DNA from: an uncultured Lachnospiraceae bacterium | GTDB taxonomy: Bacteria > Bacillota > Clostridia > Lachnospirales > Lachnospiraceae | Direction of reading: 5' to 3' | Length of the DNA stretch: 64,000 nt | Assembly (NCBI GenBank): GCA_947176505.1 | Contig: CAMWQW010000016.1 | Location: forward strand, 1 to 64,000 | In this document: piece by piece, positions 60,607 through 64,000 of the stretch | Layout: every line of letters begins with the position of its first letter | Numbering within the stretch: the stretch's first letter is position 1 | Notes under the pieces: generated by a model | What the model saw: the letters and a program-made list of their open reading frames with translations, nothing else | Told to the model about the DNA's origin: nothing | The model's database searches: none | Translations under genes and position numbers: made by a program

Positions 60607-61575
60607 GTGGAAGTGCGGTTTCTGATAATTTGCGGCGTACTGATTGTCGTCCTCCTTTTGCTGATATGGAAAATCGGAACAATGCGCAGTGCGGCACGGG
60701 AAATACGGGAGGGGCTTGCAGAAAAACTTAAGACGGAGACGAATACGCTGCTTACAATCGATAGTCAGGACAGGGCAATGCGGGAACTGGCAGATGCACT
60801 CAATGTAGAGCTGCGCCGTTTGCGTGCACAGAGGCATAAGTATGAGCAGGGAAACCTTGCGTTGAAGGAGGCGGTTATGAACGTCTCCCATGACATCAGG
60901 ACGCCATTAACTGCCATTTGCGGTTATCTGGAGCTGCTTGAGGGGGAAGAAAAGTCTGAGGCGGCACAGCGGTATCTTCAAGTCATCAAAGAGCGGTCGG
61001 AAGCTTTGAAGCGGCTGACGGAAGAATTGTTTGCATACGCTGTGGCGGTTCCGGCAGAATATGCGGAGTGCACGAAGGATATGACAAATGTGTCATTCTT
61101 TGAAGGACAGGACAAACCGTATGAAGAAGTGGCATTGAACAGAGTTTTGGAGGAGAGTATTGCAGCCTTTTACGGGGCGCTTAAGACGCGGAAGATTACG
61201 CCGCAGATTATAATGCCGGATGCGGATATTGTTTGCAGGGGAAAGCCCACCGCTCTTGCAAGGATTTTTGAAAATATACTCACCAATGTGCTCAAGTACA
61301 GTGACGGGGATTTATCTGTCAGATTGACGCCGCAAGGCGAGGTGATGTTCTCAAATCATGCCGCCGCCCTCGACGAGATACAGGTAGGCAGGCTGTTTGA
61401 CAGATTCTATACGGTGGAAAATGCAGAGCATTCCACAGGATTGGGGCTTTCGATTGCGAAGCTCTTGACGGAACAGATGGGAGGCAGCGTTTACGCCAGA
61501 TACGAGGACGGCATGTTTACAATCTGCTTGATGTTTGCGCGCGTAGAATCAAAGCCATATTCCCCGGAAGAATGA
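60607..61575 (+). CDS. Sensor histidine kinase with a single short N-terminal helix
   Basis: The protein has 322 residues. One membrane helix (about 4-21) has almost no extracellular part, so the signal is probably sensed inside the membrane or through the transporter. The dimerisation helix carries the phospho-acceptor His95 in NVSHDIRTPLTAICGY. The ATPase domain has the N-box FENILTNVLKYS, and the G2 box GLGLSIAKLL. The GTG start has AAGGAGG 4 nt upstream, and a second GTG 6 nt later is possible. It is the probable partner of the response regulator at 57931. This intramembrane-sensing layout next to an ABC transporter is common for antimicrobial-peptide responses. Confidence 0.92.
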   Translation: MEVRFLIICGVLIVVLLLLIWKIGTMRSAAREIREGLAEKLKTETNTLLTIDSQDRAMRELADALNVELRRLRAQRHKYEQGNLALKEAVMNVSHDIRTPLTAICGYLELLEGEEKSEAAQRYLQVIKERSEALKRLTEELFAYAVAVPAEYAECTKDMTNVSFFEGQDKPYEEVALNRVLEESIAAFYGALKTRKITPQIIMPDADIVCRGKPTALARIFENILTNVLKYSDGDLSVRLTPQGEVMFSNHAAALDEIQVGRLFDRFYTVENAEHSTGLGLSIAKLLTEQMGGSVYARYEDGMFTICLMFARVESKPYSPEE

Positions 61576-61584
61576 CGCTGTTTA

Positions 61585-62709
61585 TTAGTAGACAGTTTCC
61601 GGGTTAAGGACTTCATTGTTTTCCACTTGGAATCTCCATACGCTGTGCCCCGGCAGACGGTGTTCCGTAAGATAGTAAGCATCATCGAAGAAGGTGATAT
61701 AGTAGGGCGTCCCGCCGCCGATAAAATGACTGTAGATGTCTTCGTAACCGCCATCGGCTAAAGAGGATAAATCTTTTGTGCGGATAATGGTGGCGTAGTC
61801 CTGATTGCCGGTAATATCCGTAGAGACAGTAATATAGAAGTAATCCTGAATCCGTGTCAGCTGAATCATGCCAGCCATAGAGTCGGGCACGGGGTATGTT
61901 TCCAGAATTTCAAAACTTGCAAGGTCGGCGCGTATGACGGAGGAATTTCCCGAGACAAAATAGATGTCATTGCCGATGATTGTGAAAGAGCGCACATAGA
62001 CATTATCAAGAGGTTCTATGCGGCGGATTTCGGTCAGATACATACGTGTGTCTCCGGGGTTATGACGAAACAGATACATCTCGCCGCTCATGGAACTCCA
62101 TGCATAGAAAGTGTCCGTGGGCGCATCATAGATGATATAATGAGGTCTGTTTCCGATGTTTTCAAAGGTCTGCGTGTGGACATAACGCTCGTCTTTATGC
62201 TCAAAGACGAGAATGCGGTGCCGCTCTGTATCGTCAATCAGATACACGCTGCCGTCGCTTGCAAGGGTGTGCCCTTTGTCAATGTCGTCTGTCATCACCC
62301 TCCACTCAATGAGCGGGTCGGACAGGTTATCGTTGTAGATTACTTGATTGTGGTAGCAGTCCACGAGGAAATAGGTATCTTCTACTTTGGTCAGATAGGT
62401 GGGAACGCTTAAGTCGGCGTAAAGGTTCGTCGGAATATCTGTGACAGAAGTGACATCGCTGTCATATGTGTCACTGCCGTCGGCTGACGTGACGATGTCG
62501 GAAACGCGTAGATATTCCGTGATGATTTCAGGCGGTTTGGAATAGTCTGCGGGCGTCGCAATGACGTCCGCCGTTTTAGCAAAATGATGCCTGAGCATGG
62601 CGCATAATATGATAACAAAAAGCGCAGTAAACACAACTGCACAGACAATTTTCGTCCTTCGATTCTTATACTGCTTCATCTCTGTTTTTTTTCTAGGTGT
62701 ACTTTTCAT
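61585..62709 (-). CDS. Membrane-anchored beta-propeller-like protein, function unknown
   Basis: The protein has 374 residues: a basic N-terminus, one helix (about 21-40) and an extracellular, beta-rich domain. The domain shows about six repeats of a pattern of two to three strands with aromatic and Asp residues (such as TYFLVDCYHNQVIYN, GSVYLIDDTERHRILVFE and TFYAWSSMSGEMYLF), suggesting a six-bladed propeller. I do not recognise the family with certainty. AGGAA lies 5 nt before the ATG. Its end faces the histidine kinase gene, 9 nt away. Next to it lies an acyltransferase gene, so it may belong to surface-glycan metabolism. Confidence 0.72.
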   Translation of the reverse strand: MKSTPRKKTEMKQYKNRRTKIVCAVVFTALFVIILCAMLRHHFAKTADVIATPADYSKPPEIITEYLRVSDIVTSADGSDTYDSDVTSVTDIPTNLYADLSVPTYLTKVEDTYFLVDCYHNQVIYNDNLSDPLIEWRVMTDDIDKGHTLASDGSVYLIDDTERHRILVFEHKDERYVHTQTFENIGNRPHYIIYDAPTDTFYAWSSMSGEMYLFRHNPGDTRMYLTEIRRIEPLDNVYVRSFTIIGNDIYFVSGNSSVIRADLASFEILETYPVPDSMAGMIQLTRIQDYFYITVSTDITGNQDYATIIRTKDLSSLADGGYEDIYSHFIGGGTPYYITFFDDAYYLTEHRLPGHSVWRFQVENNEVLNPETVY

Positions 62710-62762
62710 CTTATTTCCTGTATGATGGTTATATTAATTATATAGAAAGTTCCAATGTCCCC

Positions 62763-62884
62763 CGAGTTTGCGACGAGTTTTTCGAAGAAATACTCATAAT
62801 CTCGAAGCAAATTTACGGAGTAAATTTACTCTTTCATCATAACATCTTAGGAGTAAGATTGAAAATCAATTTTTCTTTCGCGAG
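62763..62884 (+). repeat. Dispersed two-hairpin element, copy D, plus an adjoining fragment
   Basis: Copy D: CGAGTTTGC (62763-62771), hairpin GAGT-t-TTTC-gaa-GAAA-t-ACTC (62775-62795), ATCTCG (62799-62804), hairpin AAATTTAC-gga-GTAAATTT (62809-62827). At 62854-62884 a second piece shares GTAAGATTGAAAAT and a downstream CGCGAG with copy C in the opposite orientation. Together they fill the gap before the acyltransferase gene. Confidence 0.75.
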
Positions 62885-62890
62885 TGAAAT

Positions 62891-64000
62891 ATGACACAGA
62901 AACATGAATACAACAAAACTTTTTGCATCCTGTCGGCATTTACGATACTCATGGTAGTAGCGGGACACTGCGGCTACCATATCATGACGGTGGGAGAACT
63001 TTATCCGTATTATTCTTTCCATGTGCCGCTCTTTATGTTTATTTCCGGCTATTTTTACAAGGATTCGGAGGAGGAAGCGCCGCTTCATTATGTAAAGAAG
63101 AAAACCTGCAGGCTGCTTGTGCCTTATTTTATCTGGAATGTCATCTACGGACTGATTGCGTGGATGATGCGTGCTGCGGGATTTGCGATGGGCGAGGGAA
63201 TCAGTTTCCGGACGCTTTTCATAGAGCCTTTCCTGCACGGATATCAGTTTATCTACAATTATGCGGCGTGGTTTGTGCCGGCGCTGTTTCTCATAGAGAT
63301 GATAAATCTGTGCGCGAGGATGATCCTGCGAAAAGTGATACGGGGCATGTGGCATCTGTGCGCAAAGATGTCCGGTAGTACAGAGAACACCGATGGACGA
63401 GGCGGTTTATCTAAGAACACAGAAGATGGTATTACGGAATGGGTGATGCTTGCGGGCAGTCTGCTTGCAGGTATTGTAGTGGTATGGCTTGCTATCGGCG
63501 GGCATGTGTGGGGTGATTATAAGGCACCGGGGAGAATTCTATTCCTGTTTCCGTGCTTTCAGATGGGACAGTTTTATCTGAAAAAGCTGGAAAAGCGCGA
63601 TACATTGGGGAACGTGCCGTATTTTGCCATTCTGTTTGCATTACAAGTAATTCTGAATGTGGGCTTTAACGGACTGGCGTTCAGCAGTGTGTGGTGTACA
63701 GGATTTGCCAACGGACCGGTGATGCCATATGTGACAGTTGTGTCGGGAATCGCTTTCTGGCTCCGTGTCTCCAAGGTGCTAACGCCGGTGCTTGGTTCAA
63801 GCCCCAGCGTACAATATATAGGACGGCATACTTACGCGGTGATGACGCATCATGTGATGGCTTTCATGCTGGTGAAGATAGTGATTGCGCTTGTGGCGGC
63901 ACAGAACGGGATGTGCGCGGATTTTGATTACGGGCAGTTTTATACGAATATCGACTATTTTTATTATGTGCGGGGAGCGGAACAGTTTGCCATGGTTTAT
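62891..64000 (+). CDS. Membrane acyltransferase (acyltransferase 3 family), partial
   Basis: The open frame runs off the window after 370 codons. The first helix carries ILMVVAGHCGYH, and the next VPLFMFISGYFYKDS; these are hallmarks of the acyltransferase 3/OafA family that O-acetylates surface sugars. At least eight more hydrophobic segments follow, including CRLLVPYFIWNVIYGLIAW, FVPALFLIEMINL and YAVMTHHVMAFMLVKIVIAL. The ribosome site is weak and a dispersed repeat ends just before the ATG. It may decorate the wall polysaccharide made by the locus at the start of the window or another glycan encoded beyond the edge. Confidence 0.85.
   Translation, partial: MTQKHEYNKTFCILSAFTILMVVAGHCGYHIMTVGELYPYYSFHVPLFMFISGYFYKDSEEEAPLHYVKKKTCRLLVPYFIWNVIYGLIAWMMRAAGFAMGEGISFRTLFIEPFLHGYQFIYNYAAWFVPALFLIEMINLCARMILRKVIRGMWHLCAKMSGSTENTDGRGGLSKNTEDGITEWVMLAGSLLAGIVVVWLAIGGHVWGDYKAPGRILFLFPCFQMGQFYLKKLEKRDTLGNVPYFAILFALQVILNVGFNGLAFSSVWCTGFANGPVMPYVTVVSGIAFWLRVSKVLTPVLGSSPSVQYIGRHTYAVMTHHVMAFMLVKIVIALVAAQNGMCADFDYGQFYTNIDYFYYVRGAEQFAMVY

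Overview
The window reads as a chromosomal segment of an anaerobic, Gram-positive, low-to-moderate GC member of the Clostridia, most likely a Lachnospiraceae gut commensal. This rests on gene content: a glgC/glgD pair, a PadR-DUF1700 pair, a carbohydrate operon with a DUF4867 protein, a DUF3160 lipoprotein, a Csp-like subtilase, an ECF thiamine transporter under a TPP riboswitch, and strong AGGAGG-type ribosome sites. No rRNA, tRNA, CRISPR array or intact mobile element was seen. The left edge is probably inside a surface-polysaccharide locus; the right edge cuts an acyltransferase gene.

Region 1 (1-18.5 kb) is a cell-surface polysaccharide locus. A four-copy 70-bp tandem repeat runs into a Wzt-type ABC ATPase with a C-terminal carbohydrate-binding domain. 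It is followed by a large fused methyltransferase-kinase (WbdD-like in architecture), two large multi-domain GT2 glycosyltransferases that share an N-terminal coiled coil, a phosphohexomutase, two further GT2 enzymes, a polyprenyl-phosphate sugar-phosphate transferase, an LCP ligase, another GT2 enzyme and glmS. The likely flow is precursor supply (mutase, GlmS), priming on undecaprenyl phosphate, chain extension, chain-end capping read by Wzt, export, and attachment to the wall by the LCP protein.

Region 2 (18.7-28.6 kb) holds proteostasis and signalling genes: an HtrA-type membrane protease, a variant ClpX with a long acidic N-terminal extension, a subtilase, a signal peptidase II homologue, carbamate kinase (minus strand), an EAL phosphodiesterase with a degenerate GGDEF domain, and a LacI-type regulator (minus strand). 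Region 3 (28.9-32.6 kb) is a three-gene sugar operon: FGGY kinase, DUF4867 cupin-like protein and L-fucose-isomerase-like protein. Region 4 (32.7-43.7 kb) has a FliD-C-like duplicated protein, an orphan PTS IIC-like permease, a small membrane protein, a NodB deacetylase, glgC-glgD, a mini XRE regulator, a tiny cysteine-rich membrane protein and carB without carA.

Region 5 (43.7-49.3 kb) contains a probable type I toxin/antisense RNA locus, a structured leader with terminator/antiterminator logic in front of a three-gene ABC-2 exporter, and a PadR-DUF1700-membrane protein operon. Region 6 (49.4-64 kb) has a DUF3160 lipoprotein, a CapA-like protein, a TPP riboswitch with thiT, a probable holin remnant, an NSS-family Na+ symporter, a cytidylate-kinase-like protein, a NYN-LOTUS protein, a two-component system wrapped around a two-gene ABC transporter with a triple 12-bp direct repeat in its promoter, a membrane-anchored propeller-like protein, and the start of an acyltransferase gene.

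The most notable unannotated structure is a dispersed intergenic element (about 60 bp, four good copies and a few fragments). It keeps short fixed anchors (CGAGTTTGC and ATCTCG) while its two hairpins change sequence but keep base-pairing.
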